The position numbers and the translations under genes are program-made. From positions 3,038,001 to 3,102,000 of the forward strand of contig OZ231128.1 in the NCBI GenBank assembly GCA_965153355.1: a DNA stretch of 64,000 bases, read 5' to 3'. Shown here piece by piece: positions 41,716 to 64,000 of the stretch (its first letter is position 1; each line of letters starts with the position of its first letter). The notes below the pieces were generated by a model. The model worked only from the letters and a program-made list of their open reading frames with translations, was not told the origin of the DNA and ran no database searches. The stretch comes from Flaccisagitta enflata (lineage: Eukaryota; Chaetognatha; Sagittoidea; Aphragmophora).

Positions 41716-42485
41716 GTTTGCCCTAAAACCAGAAAAGCAAAAACAGATAAAGTAGTTGTGAAGCATGTCACACGCAAATTAATGATAGGGTTACAAGAGA
41801 CCATAACAGTTACTATTCAAGCAAAAGTTACTGCCAAGATATGCTAAAATGAATTTTTTTCGCATAAGAACAGGATTATTTAAGAACAAATTTAAGAACA
41901 AATGATTAATTTCTATGACGAGGACTCTTAATTTGAGCAAGAAAGTACTTGGCCATGTATCATCAGTTTTTGTACATCCTCATTTACAACTCTTCCCGTC
42001 TTCGTTTTAAGTTGCGGAAACGCAATTCTATAAGAAGCTTTGTCCGTCCGTCAGTGCAATCATCGGTCCGTTTGTAGTTTGTGATGCAAATAAGAATACA
42101 AAGAATAAGAACAAGATATATATATATAGATAGATAGATAGATAGATAGATATCCAAAGTCAAGATGTACCTAATATACACAATATACCAAATATACACC
42201 ACTTTTCCACCCTTAAATAGCACATTTTCAATACCCAACGGTCAAACACGGCTTCCTCCTAAGCTCGTGACACATATACTACTAACCCTTGGTAAAACGG
42301 TAGCGGTGAAGCGCCCCCTCCCCACTACACACATGATTTCGCCAGTTTTTCATTGCTTTGGTCAAGCTATCTTTCTCTTCTTCTTCTTCTTCCTTTCCTC
42401 TGACAGAATGACGAAAAAACGACAACTTATGGAGGAAAAAGGAAAATAAAAATATCAAAACATTAAAACATTAAAACATCAAAAC
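41716..42485. other. Region upstream of the receptor frame
   Basis: Contains a TA/GATA short repeat (42117-42152) and a hairpin-like element end gttgcggaaacgcaattcta with GTCC units (42012-42070). The promoter and first non-coding exon of the receptor could lie here. No signal is convincing. Confidence 0.4.
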
Positions 42486-44474
<1,989 letters not shown>

Positions 44475-44477
<3 letters not shown>

Positions 44478-44735
44478 GTGCGTTTCTAGTCACAGACAAC
44501 CGTGTTTTATTACGAGCCACTCGGTCGCTCGCTACGTTAGTTCGCTCGCACCGCTCACTCCACTTATTTGCTCCGCAGCGCATCGCTATACCACACTCAC
44601 TTTGTTCGCTCACTCCATTCATGGGTTCTCTCACTCATTTCGCTCACTCCGTCATGGGACAGTTGAAATTCATAAATGTGTGTTTACACTGAAAACGCGA
44701 TAAACGGGTGTAATCGCGTTTGTTTTTCTCACTAG

Positions 44736-44745
<10 letters not shown>
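44475..44745 (+). mobile_element. Family F MITE acting as receptor intron 1
   Basis: Left end ggtgcgtttctagtcac, right end tcactagaaacacgccc, TGAA on both sides (44473-44476 and 44746-44749, allowing a base of overlap). The body is typical F (cactcggtcgctcgctacg, cgctcac units, catgggacagttgaaattc). The left end supplies a splice donor aag|gtgcgt and the right end an acceptor tttttctcactag. See the finding on intron 1. Confidence 0.85.
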
Positions 44746-55465
<10,720 letters not shown>

Positions 55466-55480
55466 AACTAGAAGGATTGT

Positions 55481-55481
<1 letters not shown>

Positions 55482-55550
<69 letters not shown>
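55482..55550. repeat. CT microsatellite after the receptor stop
   Basis: About 33 CT units starting 17 bp after the stop codon, so probably within the 3' untranslated region. Confidence 0.97.
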
Positions 55551-55593
55551 GGTTCAGTGCTATTGTGAATTGAGATTGCTTAAATGTGAGAAA

Positions 55594-55714
55594 CAAGGCC
55601 AAGTAGGCCAATCGGTGCGCCGAATGGACCGTCATGTCAGAGGTTTGCGTGACCAACCAGTCAACAAAGCAACGAACACTACCGGTTATAGAGATGCGAT
55701 GGCGCACCTAAAAA
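55594..55714 (+). mobile_element. Family B element, GCGCC subtype
   Basis: caaggccaagtaggccaatc, motif cggtgcgcc, hairpin agatgcgatggcgcacct, aaaaa. Here both the 5' motif and the right arm read gcgcc/ggcgc instead of gcgac/gtcgc. Confidence 0.88.
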
Positions 55715-55957
55715 TTGAAGGGGTTGCCGACCTGACAACAATATTGTGAATATCTTTAGGTGAACATTGCGATGATTTCTCTTCATCTTTTCTGAGTGAT
55801 TCACCAAATGAATCAAAATTCCAATGTTTCTACGTGTCAAAATTGTTAACCGTTTACGTACAAATAATGTGATACTCAATTCTAGATAAAGCTTATTGAT
55901 GTTTATTTTACGTAGAATTATCAAATCCAAAATGACATGTCATGAATCATCATCGCC

Positions 55958-55961
55958 ATCG

Positions 55962-56032
<71 letters not shown>

Positions 56033-56112
56033 GTCATTGTCATCGTCATTGTCATTGTCATTGTCTTCGTCATCGTCATCCTCATCATTATCATCATCAT
56101 CATCATCATCAT
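55958..56112. repeat. CAT microsatellite
   Basis: (CAT)n with CATTGT variants. Asp, His, Met and Ser homopolymer frames are artefacts. Confidence 0.97.
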
Positions 56113-56362
56113 CAACCTTATTTTGAGGTGCCTGAGTTATCCGTTCTCGTGTATGGCCCAATTATCTCGAGAATTGTTCCAAAAACAGCTTTTCATATCT
56201 TTCCTATTTAGCGCCTCGGGTGCTTTTGCCATTGAAATATAATTTTTGCCATTTCAAAGAGCGCTCCTTTGGGAGAGACATCTCTCATTTTGTATTCATT
56301 TGTAATTTTTCCTTCTACATCAATCCCACGCCTCGTTGACTTCTGCCAATCTCATTTCCCAT

Positions 56363-57079
56363 TTGGGTACTTCACATATGATAACATAATAGTAAAAGTT
56401 TTGAGTTTTGTTTCACCATACCCATATAATGTGGAGAAGCAAAAAGTATAAAGATCAGCATTTTTTTCAATATTCCTTCCTTCTTTCCTTCCCTCCTTCC
56501 CACCTTCCAATATTCCTTCATCTTTTTGTTTTCATAGGAATCCCAGAAAGCAGCAAAATCCTGAGTAGTTTTGTTATTAAAGAAATATTAATTTGTTTTA
56601 ATAAATCTTAGTATATATAAAAATTGATTTAAATATCTGGATATAAACTATAAAAAAGCGTATTCAAAAAGCAGATAAACTGTTTTTCAAAAAGAAAAAA
56701 AAAATAGTAAAAGTGGTAAAAACTATTTCAAAGCATATCAGTGTAATGATTTTTAGTTGCGTGCTATGCGAGTCTACACCCCGCTATGCTCGTCTGTTGG
56801 TTGGTTGGTCTGTTGGTTGGTCCTCTTTTTACTTTTTCTGCAATAAAAAATGTTGTGAGCTCACTGCCCAAATGCACCAGTGACCATCTCTATCACTGCC
56901 ATCGCACACACGCACGTGACTACTTACTACTGCAATATGCAAATTTGATGCTGCAACGAAAAACAGAAGAAGAACATTTTTTTGATAAAAACAAATATTA
57001 AAGGTCTTAAAATTAGCCCTACCCATTGTATAAAAATATTGAAAAGAAATTCCCAACTTTTGCTATGTGAAGCACCCAA
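56363..57079. mobile_element. Family G MITE interrupted by a family A element
   Basis: Ends tttgggtacttcacatatga and acttttgctatgtgaagcac, then ccaaa. A reversed A element (56751-56935) occupies the middle. Confidence 0.7.
56751..56935 (-). mobile_element. Family A element nested in G
   Basis: agttgcgtgctatgcgagtc at left, GGTT/GGTC tract, gagctcactgcccaaatgca, acacacgcacgtgact at right. The CAAGGCC end is missing. Confidence 0.75.
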
Positions 57080-57240
57080 AATGTTTCTTTAAGACAAATC
57101 TCCGTTTTCGATCTACACTTACAATAATCACTTGTTGCTCTCCTTTTCTACCCACAAAAGCATATTTGTTGTCATTCCTTATCCTTACTCAAACTGTTGT
57201 GATCATGGAATTGCTGAAATGTCAGGACATGTTTGTACTA

Positions 57241-57310
57241 GAAACTTTCTAGTGAGGACCAAAAACGTTTTTTGTTCCCGTGTTTACAGCGTGAACACAT
57301 AATTGCTGAA
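57241..57310 (-). mobile_element. Family F end fragment
   Basis: actttctagtgaggaccaaa, aacgttttttgttcccgtgt, ttacagcgtgaacacataat matches the F left end read in - orientation. Nothing of the rest. Confidence 0.65.
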
Positions 57311-57474
57311 ATGTCAGTTAAACCCTGTTTTCGTGGTTTTTCTGGTCTTTTTTTTCAAACAAGCTTGCTTCTCTCTTCCCGGACACAATTTCTTCGGCTA
57401 AATTAGAAGCGTTAATGGGTTTTTTCTTTATCATATGGTGAAGATATCGCGAGATTTGGTGATTAAAACCCATT

Positions 57475-57500
57475 TTTAGTCGCGTGCTTCGCGACTCTAC
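57475..57500 (-). mobile_element. Family A hairpin stub
   Basis: ttagtcgcgtgcttcgcgac, then tctac: a 3' hairpin end with no element body after it. Confidence 0.7.
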
Positions 57501-57540
57501 TTTTGAACATAAATGATATCTGAAATTTATTCAGAATAAA

Positions 57541-57770
57541 ACAAAGCCAAGCTATGGCCAATGAGCGCGCCTCGCTTGGTTAGGAATTTTTGAATGATCA
57601 TTTTGAATGAACGAATGAATGAATGAATGAATGAATGAATGAATGAATGAATGAATGAATGAATGAGTGAATAAATGAATTAATGAATGATGATAGGATT
57701 GAGGAAAGACGTCAGAATCGGCCGTTTTGTACATCTCAAATGTTTGCGTGACTGACCGACCTAAAACCAA
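57541..57770 (+). mobile_element. Possible B/H-like element with GAAT array
   Basis: Starts caaagccaagctatggcca and ends gcgtgactgaccgacctaaa, with (GAAT)n at 57602-57672 in place of a GACG tract. The hairpin is not clear. Confidence 0.4.
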
Positions 57771-58230
57771 TGACAAGTCCTTTTTAACATTGAGAAATAT
57801 ATAGACGAATTCTATAATCTGCGATCGCGCTTATTGTGACTTTTAGTTGGTATGAAAAGTGGAACAATATCCCTCACTATACCCAAACTGAAATAATATC
57901 TAATCCGATTTCTCAATGTGGTTTGAAATTTTAAAGGGAGTTTCACATTCTAGGCCTTTTCATTCCTGTGATGTTCTGATGCCGTTCTTCGTTATTTTGA
58001 TTTCACCAAATTGACATTTGAACATGTTGGTTTTATAAGGTTGTTTCAGTGAGAATCAATTCAGTAACTGTCATTGTTATATATGTGATAAATAAACTGT
58101 TTTCTTTTGTCAAGTAACCGCGTTTTCACATCTTTTTCTCTGGCCTCTCGGATTTCAGGCCTGATTATGCTGATTTATAGCCCAAGAAGGCTGATTTGTG
58201 ATGTGAAGAGGCTAATTTGAGACCTGAGAG
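57771..58230. other. No gene seen
   Basis: AT-rich unique DNA, ending in gctgatttg/gcctgagag units like those inside D elements. Confidence 0.45.
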
Positions 58231-58237
58231 GGTGTTA

Positions 58238-58975
58238 CACAGTGCAATCTTTAGTAGAAAACCATGATATTATTCCCCCGGGGAAAAGCCCCGATGTCCC
58301 CTTTAAAAATATAGTTTAAGTTTAGAAATCCCCGGTTATATCCCTCATTAAATTTGTAAAAAACAAGGCCAGATACACGGCTACCCCAGTCGTGTGCGGG
58401 TGGGCAGGGGCCATAATTGAGGTCAGTGGAGCATTTGGGCAGGAGCAGTAAGGCCAAAAACCCCTTTAACGCCAAAAAAGTAAAGTGTGACGGACGGACG
58501 GACGGACGGACGGACGGACGGACGGACGGACGGACGGACCGACGGACCGACAGACCGACAGACCGACTGACAAAGCGGGGTGTAGAGTCGCGTAGCACGC
58601 GACTAAAAATGTTTTAGGGAATATAAGGGGGGTGTCCCCCCGGGGATGTCCCCTGTTGAGTTAGTTAAGTTGAATCATAAATTCTTTATATAAAAACAAA
58701 AATTAAGTTTGAACGGGGAATTCCCCGGGGATTCCTCAAGAGGAATTCTCATTCAAACTAACTGAGTTTTAATTGTGCACAATAGATATGTGAATAAAAA
58801 AAACTTAGCTTAACTGGGGATCTCCCCGGGGGACATCCCATGTTTAGTCCCCAAATCATTTCTTTCACTAACTTAAAAGGGGATATAACCGGGGATTTCC
58901 AGACTCTAATCATTTTCTACTGGGGACATTAGGGTTTTTCCCCCAGGGGATAATATCACTTCAGATTGCGCTGTG
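58238..58975. mobile_element. Family L palindromic element with 5-bp duplication, hosting an A element
   Basis: Inverted ends cacagtgcaatct and agattgcgctgtg, bracketed by TGTTA (58233-58237 and 58976-58980). The body has several ccccgg/ccggggg palindromes. A family A element occupies 58364-58609. Without it L is about 490 bp. No protein encoded. Confidence 0.87.
58364..58609 (+). mobile_element. Family A element with identifiable empty site
   Basis: Canonical: caaggccagatacacggcta, gtgcgggtgggcaggggcca, catttgggcaggagcagtaa, (GACG)n, hairpin agtcgcgtagcacgcgact, aaaaa. Comparison with the L copy at 53886-53915 shows the uninterrupted A-rich target. Confidence 0.93.
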
Positions 58976-58980
58976 TGTTA

Positions 58981-59440
58981 GAGGCCTGAGAGGGCTGATC
59001 AGAGGCCAGATAGTGGAGGGATTGAATCAAAATAGTAAACCCGACCTTAACAAAAATGTAATACAAAGTTTTTTGGTGGTTCCTAGTTCCTCAAGGCTTA
59101 CTTTATCAGGTAAAACAAAATCTAATAACATATCGGCTCAAAAGATTTTTTTACAGTTGGGAAAAAAGTTGAAGTCAGTCCTCGTTTTTTTGACATTTTC
59201 AAAAGAAACACGGTTTTTATTTTCTTATGCAAAAGTTGAGGCTCTCAATTGACAGATTGGGAATTCCAATGAAATTGATAGAGTAAGTAAATTTGATAAT
59301 TTTCTTTCATTTGGCGCCATTCAGAATGCTCTACCACAAATATTTTTTGCGTTATGATTTTTTAAAGATTTATTTACAAAAAATAAGAATTATTATTTTT
59401 TTTTATCTTAAGAAGGATCAATAAGGGACTGTATTCAGGC
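58981..59440. other. No gene seen
   Basis: AT-rich DNA with an open frame of 79 codons (59013) that has no recognisable feature. Confidence 0.45.
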
Positions 59441-59832
59441 TTGTTTGAGCATGCAAATACAAGAAAACATGTTTATGAGCAAAGCTGCTCATCTGTGAGG
59501 GTGTTTTTGAGTATTCTAGCTCATTTAGCTTATTTCGCTCAATATTTTTAACTGAATTCAAATAGGATATGTCGATAAATGTTTTGATATATGTGTGAGC
59601 ATGCAAATACAAGAAAATATATTCATGAGCATAGCTGCTCATCTGTATGAATGTTTTTGAGTATTTCAGCTCATTTAGCTGAATCTTTTTTACCAATTTC
59701 AAATAGGATAATTAAATGTTTTGACTCATGTCTGAGCAATCAAATATGAGAAAGCATATCAGTAAGCATAGCTGTTTGTCTACTTTAGTGGTATTGAGTT
59801 TTTTAGCTCAACTAGCTCATTTGGCTCAGTTC
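59441..59832 (+). repeat. Three diverged tandem units of about 100-155 bp
   Basis: Each unit contains gagcatgcaaatacaagaaa or a close variant, gcatagctgctcatctgt, gagtatt..agctcattta and aaataggat. Units start near 59448, 59597 and 59731. Confidence 0.85.
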
Positions 59833-60165
59833 TATTTTCTCTGATTTTCATTGCAATCAATTTATACATTAGCTCTTTATTTAATCTAATAAATTACGAC
59901 TTTTTTCCTCAGGGCGACAACCACCACTAATGGTATCATTATCACTGTAATATGCCTATTTCCCCATTTCACCCTTAAGCCCATTTTCATGGTATCCTGT
60001 GATTGTTTGAGGACTGTTGAGCTAGATTAGTTTTAAAAAAGCCTAAAGACCTGAATCCATGGCAAACTGAACAACTAATTAGAAAACTGGTCAACCAATT
60101 AATCAGTAAATCAACTAAGCTACTAACAACTTATCGTCAAAGCGTGTGAATCATGTATAAGTGAA

Positions 60166-60169
<4 letters not shown>

Positions 60170-60220
<51 letters not shown>

Positions 60221-60412
60221 CTTTCTCTCTCTCATTTTGCCTAATTTGGTCAATCCCGCTTTCAGTTTGTTCTCAAATTTCAAAAAAAATCTTTGGTTTC
60301 GAATATGACTCTTTCAACTTTACATAATCCTTCTGTGTCAACCAGTATTGTCTGTAACTTTGTCTGTCTTTTAATCAACTATTCTGTCTCTCTGTGTGCC
60401 TGTCCTTTTGTG

Positions 60413-60494
<82 letters not shown>
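60170..60494. repeat. CT microsatellites
   Basis: (CT)n at 60170-60216 and 60417-60494, upstream of the last gene. Confidence 0.97.
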
Positions 60495-60495
<1 letters not shown>

Positions 60496-60642
60496 TTCTT
60501 TCTGTCTCTCTCTTTTTCTCTCTCTCCCCCAAACCCCAACTCCCCACCTCAGCACTCTCTAAATCTGTTTGCTTACAATCGTATTTTCGACGACAATTTT
60601 TCGGTCAATTCATTTCCCGATTTCTCTTCATAACATTGAACA

Positions 60643-62261
60643 ATGTTTAAAAAAAATTCGGTTGGCAGTCAATTGCCAGTACAGAATAACCAATACTACT
60701 TGACAGTAAAATTTCTAAAGAAATTGACCAATGGAGATACAGTAAAATTAGATCAACTTGTATGCTCTTCGGGAAAAATTCTAAAACTCGCTGGAAAAGA
60801 TGAAAAAGATATAAGTAAATTGTACCTTGGATCTACAAACCAAAATCCCATTAGTTTAACCTTTTTACGTTACTTTCGCCTTGATGGAAAACCAGAAGAA
60901 ATGCGGATTGACAAGCTATTGCAGGTATCTATTTTCATAGAGTTGGGGAAAGCACACTTACAACAGTTTTTTTAGTTGCAGACACGCAACTTTATAATAG
61001 GCTTTGTCGGTCCATCCATCCGTCCGTGAGTCAATCCATCAGTTCGTTGGTCTGTTTGTCAATTGGTCTGGAAAACAAGTCAAACAGTGCGGAAACAAGC
61101 GTTTTAGATGCTTTTTGTGCATGTGAGTGGGTGACTTGGGGAGTGGATGGGGGTTGGATGCCCCTGCCCATCCGTCTGCAACAGCATTGTGACCCTATGT
61201 CACTTGTTAACAAGTCATCCAAGGATCGCACATGGTCAGCGGTACCCAGTGCCCTGCTTGGAGTGATTAGCTGAAGAAGTGGAGTGAGAGCAGGGCAGCG
61301 GCCCCAAAGGGCCGATGTCCTGTAGGACACAGGGGTGAATTTCCTTACGTCCTGAGAAGGCATATTTCAAGCCTTTAGGGCAATTTCCTATGATATTCAA
61401 TGGGAGTTATATCTTTTTTATAATTTCTTATCAATTTTCCATGTTATTTAATGAGAATTTCATATTTTTCTTTTTTTATCAATTTTCCATACTATCCAGT
61501 AGGAATTTTGCATTTTTTTTCCTTTTTTTGTTAATTTTCAATGTTATTCAATGAGAAATTTACATTTTTCTATTTTTTTTTGTAAATTTTCCATGTTATT
61601 CAATGGGAAGTGTGCATTTTGACATTTTCCTATGTTATTCGATGGGATTTAAGAATTGAGAAGCTTGGGGGGACGTACGTACGGACGGACGGACGTAAGG
61701 AAATTCACCCCTGTGTCCTACAGGACATCGGCCCTTTGGGGCCGCTGCCCAAAAAGGGACTAGTTTTTTGAAAAAAATGTTGTTTACCTTATCAGGATGG
61801 TTATGCGAAACCTGATATGGCCCATGGTGACTGTATCTGCTATCACAGTGATGTTGTGCCGTTTCTTAGTGGAACCTCATATTTCCTTTCCGCTGTTGCT
61901 ACTGATTGGCCAAAGAACAACAAAAGAACATATACAGAGAGGTACAGTTGAATCCAAATGTTTTGAGTAAGTAAACTCTAAGATAGTTAAAAAGATAAAT
62001 GATAGATTTTTTTTCCTTTTTGTGAAAACCTGCAGGGATGGCGTTATGTTGGAGCAACTTGGGATCAATGCTAACTTCATCAGAGCAGATAGGACCTATC
62101 TTCAGTTCTCATCAGTTGATTCAGTCCTTTCATTTTCATATGCTGCTATGTTGAAAAAATCTGTGTCATTGCCAGAGATATGTCATGCCTCAAAACCGTG
62201 GCGCGATTTGGGGCCATATTTTGGTGCGAGTTCTGGCCCTAATTACCATTCCCCTTCATAG
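60643..62261 (+). CDS. Unrecognised three-exon gene
   Basis: Exons 60643-60924 (ATG to donor cag|gtatct, phase 0), 61796-61941 (acceptor accttatcag, donor ag|gtacag, phase 2) and 62036-62261 (acceptor aaacctgcag, stop TAG). Joined, this gives 217 residues. No signal peptide or membrane span. Exon 1 encodes a Lys-rich piece with YYLTVKFLKKLTNGD and SLTFLRYFRLDGKPEEM. Exon 2 has KPDMAHGDCICYHSDVVPF, where the His/Cys spacing could bind metal. Exon 3 has DGVMLEQLGINANFIRADRT. Codon use looks ordinary and the three frames are consistent. I do not recognise the family. The true end may differ, since a donor ttg|gtgcga exists near 62223, and more exons may lie beyond the window. Confidence 0.6.
60967..61208 (-). 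mobile_element. Family C element in intron 1 of the last gene
   Basis: agttgcagacacgcaacttt at left (hairpin), GTCC tract, gttttagatgctttttgtgc, tggatgcccctgcccatccg, tctgcaacagcattgtgacc, ctatgtcacttgtt at right. The hairpin arm gttgca and the 5' motif tctgcaaca agree. Confidence 0.83.
61211..61761 (+). mobile_element. Family D element with perfect 60-bp inverted arms
   Basis: caagtcatccaaggatcgca, catggtcagcggtacccagt at 5'. The arms 61293-61352 and 61691-61750 are exact complements over 60 bp. The loop holds about five units of tttccatgttattcaatggg type and a GACG run. It ends cccaaaaagggacta. With the C element next to it, it makes up most of the intron 60925-61795. Confidence 0.9.
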
Positions 62262-62369
62262 TGATGAGCCAGATCTGGATTTAAAAACAACAGCACAATT
62301 TTGGAGGGAATATGGAGCCAGATCGCGCGTGTTGTTCTTACTCCAGAACCTGTGAAACCTCTCTCATAT

Positions 62370-62409
62370 TTTTTTCTCTCTCTCTCTTTCTCTCTTTCTC
62401 TCTTTCTCT

Positions 62410-62500
<91 letters not shown>

Positions 62501-62602
62501 TTTCTCTCTTCTTCTGCTCTTTTCTTCTTTTTTTTTGCTTCTTCTTCTTCTTCTTCTTCTTCTTCTTCTTCTTCTTCTTCTTCTTCTTCTTCTTCTTCTT
62601 TT
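62370..62602. repeat. CT and TTC microsatellites
   Basis: (CT)n at 62370-62495 and (TTC)n at 62537-62600. Ser-Leu, Arg-Glu and Lys frames are artefacts. Confidence 0.97.
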
Positions 62603-62637
62603 TTTTTTCTTCTTTATCTTTTGCTTCTTCTTCTTTA

Positions 62638-63005
62638 TAGTTGTGGACACACAAATCTAAAGACTCTATAAGAGGCTTCGTCCATCCTTCAGCCCATTGG
62701 TCCGTCCATTGGTCTGTCTGTCTGTCCGTCAGCAAAAGTCAAAAAGTGGGAAAATCAGTGTAGCCCTGAGGATGGAGCGGGGGGGGGGGGGGGGAACGGA
62801 CAAATGGACAGATGGACAGACAGATTCCCCCTGTGTTCTACAGGACTTCGTCCCCTTTGGGGCCGCTGGCCTGCTCCCCCTCAATTTAACCATCAAATGG
62901 TGCCCATAGCCAGCAAACATAAAGGATCAAGCATATCGAGTCAAAAGCCCCTAAGCTGGAAGTTGGATGCCCATCCACAACAATATTGTGACCCTGCATC
63001 ACTAG
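62638..63005 (-). mobile_element. Family C element with D fragment
   Basis: tagttgtggacacacaaat at left; GTCC/GTCT units; agtgggaaaatcagtg; a D piece at 62825-62880 (tgttctacaggacttcgtcc, cctttggggccgctgg); then tggatgcccatccacaacaa and tattgtgaccctgcatcact. The hairpin is damaged. Confidence 0.65.
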
Positions 63006-63481
63006 TTCCACCTTTTTGGGAAGCGGCCCCAAAAGGCCAATCTCCTGTTGAACACAGAGGGGGGATTTCCAGATGTCAGTCTGTACTTCCATCCATCCAT
63101 CCTTCCGTCCTTGTGTCCTTCCATCCCCCCTCCCCCAATGACCATCAAGGCCTCAAATTTGTCCTCCCAGCCCTCAATTTAGCCCTCCAGACCTTCACTT
63201 AGCCCTCCAAGCATCAAACCAGCCCTCTCTGACTTAAATTTGCTCTCAAATTCTCAAATCTGCTCTCCAAGCCTTAATTCTGCCCTCCAGCCTTCAAATA
63301 CGCCTTCAGTGGCCTACATCAGTCATCTAATTCTAAGGCCTGAAATATGCCCCCTCAGGACATCTGGAAATTCCCCCTGTGTTCCACAGGATATGGGCTC
63401 TGCTCTCACTCCACTTTTTCACTGGATCACCCCCAACAGAGCATTGGGTACCGTTAACCATGTGCCATCTTTAGTTACTTA
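63006..63481 (-). mobile_element. Family D element
   Basis: Arms ggaagcggccccaaaaggcc / tgaacacagagggggga and, at the right, tccccctgtgttccacagga. Between them are repeats of cctcaaatttgccctcca type. The right end is attgggtaccgttaaccatg, tgccatctttagttacttaa. Confidence 0.78.
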
Positions 63482-63572
63482 ATCATGAAAAGTGGATGAA
63501 CAGACCAATGGATGAAAAAAGCCTCTTGTAGCGTTAACATGTACTGTACATATGAGAAGAAAACTTACTCTC

Positions 63573-63691
<119 letters not shown>

Positions 63692-63891
63692 CACATTTGT
63701 GTGTTTGAGTCTGTGAATTTTTACTAACTTTTTTAAATACCTTCACCTTTAGAAATCATTTAATCAAAAAATTATGTATGTCTTGTAATTGTATAGATTG
63801 TAAGTTAAGTCTAACATATGCTTTCTATAAAGAGTGAGTTTTTTTGGAAACAGAAATAATAAAAAGAGAAAGAAACAGGAAAGAGAGAAAT

Positions 63892-64000
<109 letters not shown>

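Overview
This is nuclear DNA of an animal, very probably an aquatic invertebrate. The evidence is spliced genes with GT-AG introns, a neuropeptide-type receptor, a Penelope-like retroelement, a great density of short non-autonomous transposons, and extreme microsatellite content. Almost every long open frame here (poly-Ser, Thr-His, Cys-Val, Arg-Glu, Met-Ser-Cys-His and so on) is simple repeat read as protein. I assembled three real genes by joining exons by hand. (1) A rhodopsin-class peptide receptor on the + strand (exons from 44736 or 42486 to 55465) most like allatostatin-A/galanin receptors. (2) An NDUFA4/COXFA4-like respiratory subunit on the - strand (three exons between 30585 and 24873). 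(3) An unrecognised three-exon gene at 60643-62261 (+).

Between and inside these genes the window is a mosaic of mobile elements. The largest group is a superfamily (called A, B, C, E and H here) with one shared plan. The 5' end starts CAAGG or similar. A short motif follows within about 50 bp. The body is variable, and a tetranucleotide tract of the GACG/GACC type lies near the 3' end. A hairpin then ends in CT(A/G)AAAA. The 5' motif is complementary to the outer arm of the 3' hairpin and changes with it from family to family. This matches Helentron-associated/DINE-1/pearl-like (rolling-circle) elements in outline, but the families themselves are new to me. Other groups are a hairpin family (D), a terminal-inverted-repeat family with roughly 4-bp target duplications (F), several TA-flanked Tc1/mariner-like miniatures, and a GGGG/CCCC-rich palindromic family (L).

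Layout: 1-7.9 kb A elements and dinucleotide tracts; 8.4-9.9 kb an E element with an 11-bp minisatellite; 10-14.2 kb A elements and many microsatellites; 14.2-21.5 kb F and A elements and a CACCGC-type array; 22-23.7 kb a triplicated CTAT block and a J element; 24.8-30.6 kb the NDUFA4-like gene with K, E2, D2, a TA-flanked MITE and Penelope pieces in its introns; 31-42 kb mostly element fragments and penta-/dinucleotide arrays; 42.5-55.5 kb the receptor; 55.5-60.6 kb elements and repeats; 60.6-62.3 kb the unrecognised gene; 62.3-64 kb simple repeats and C/D elements.

The most interesting observations concern introns and elements together. Receptor intron 1 (44478-44735) is an F element whose own inverted repeats supply the GT and the AG. 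Intron 4 is almost entirely four elements (B-B-C-A) joined head to tail. Intron 1 of the third gene is a C element plus a D element. The NDUFA4-like gene carries partial tandem copies of one edge of each of its three exons, including a second splice acceptor 65 bp upstream of exon 3.
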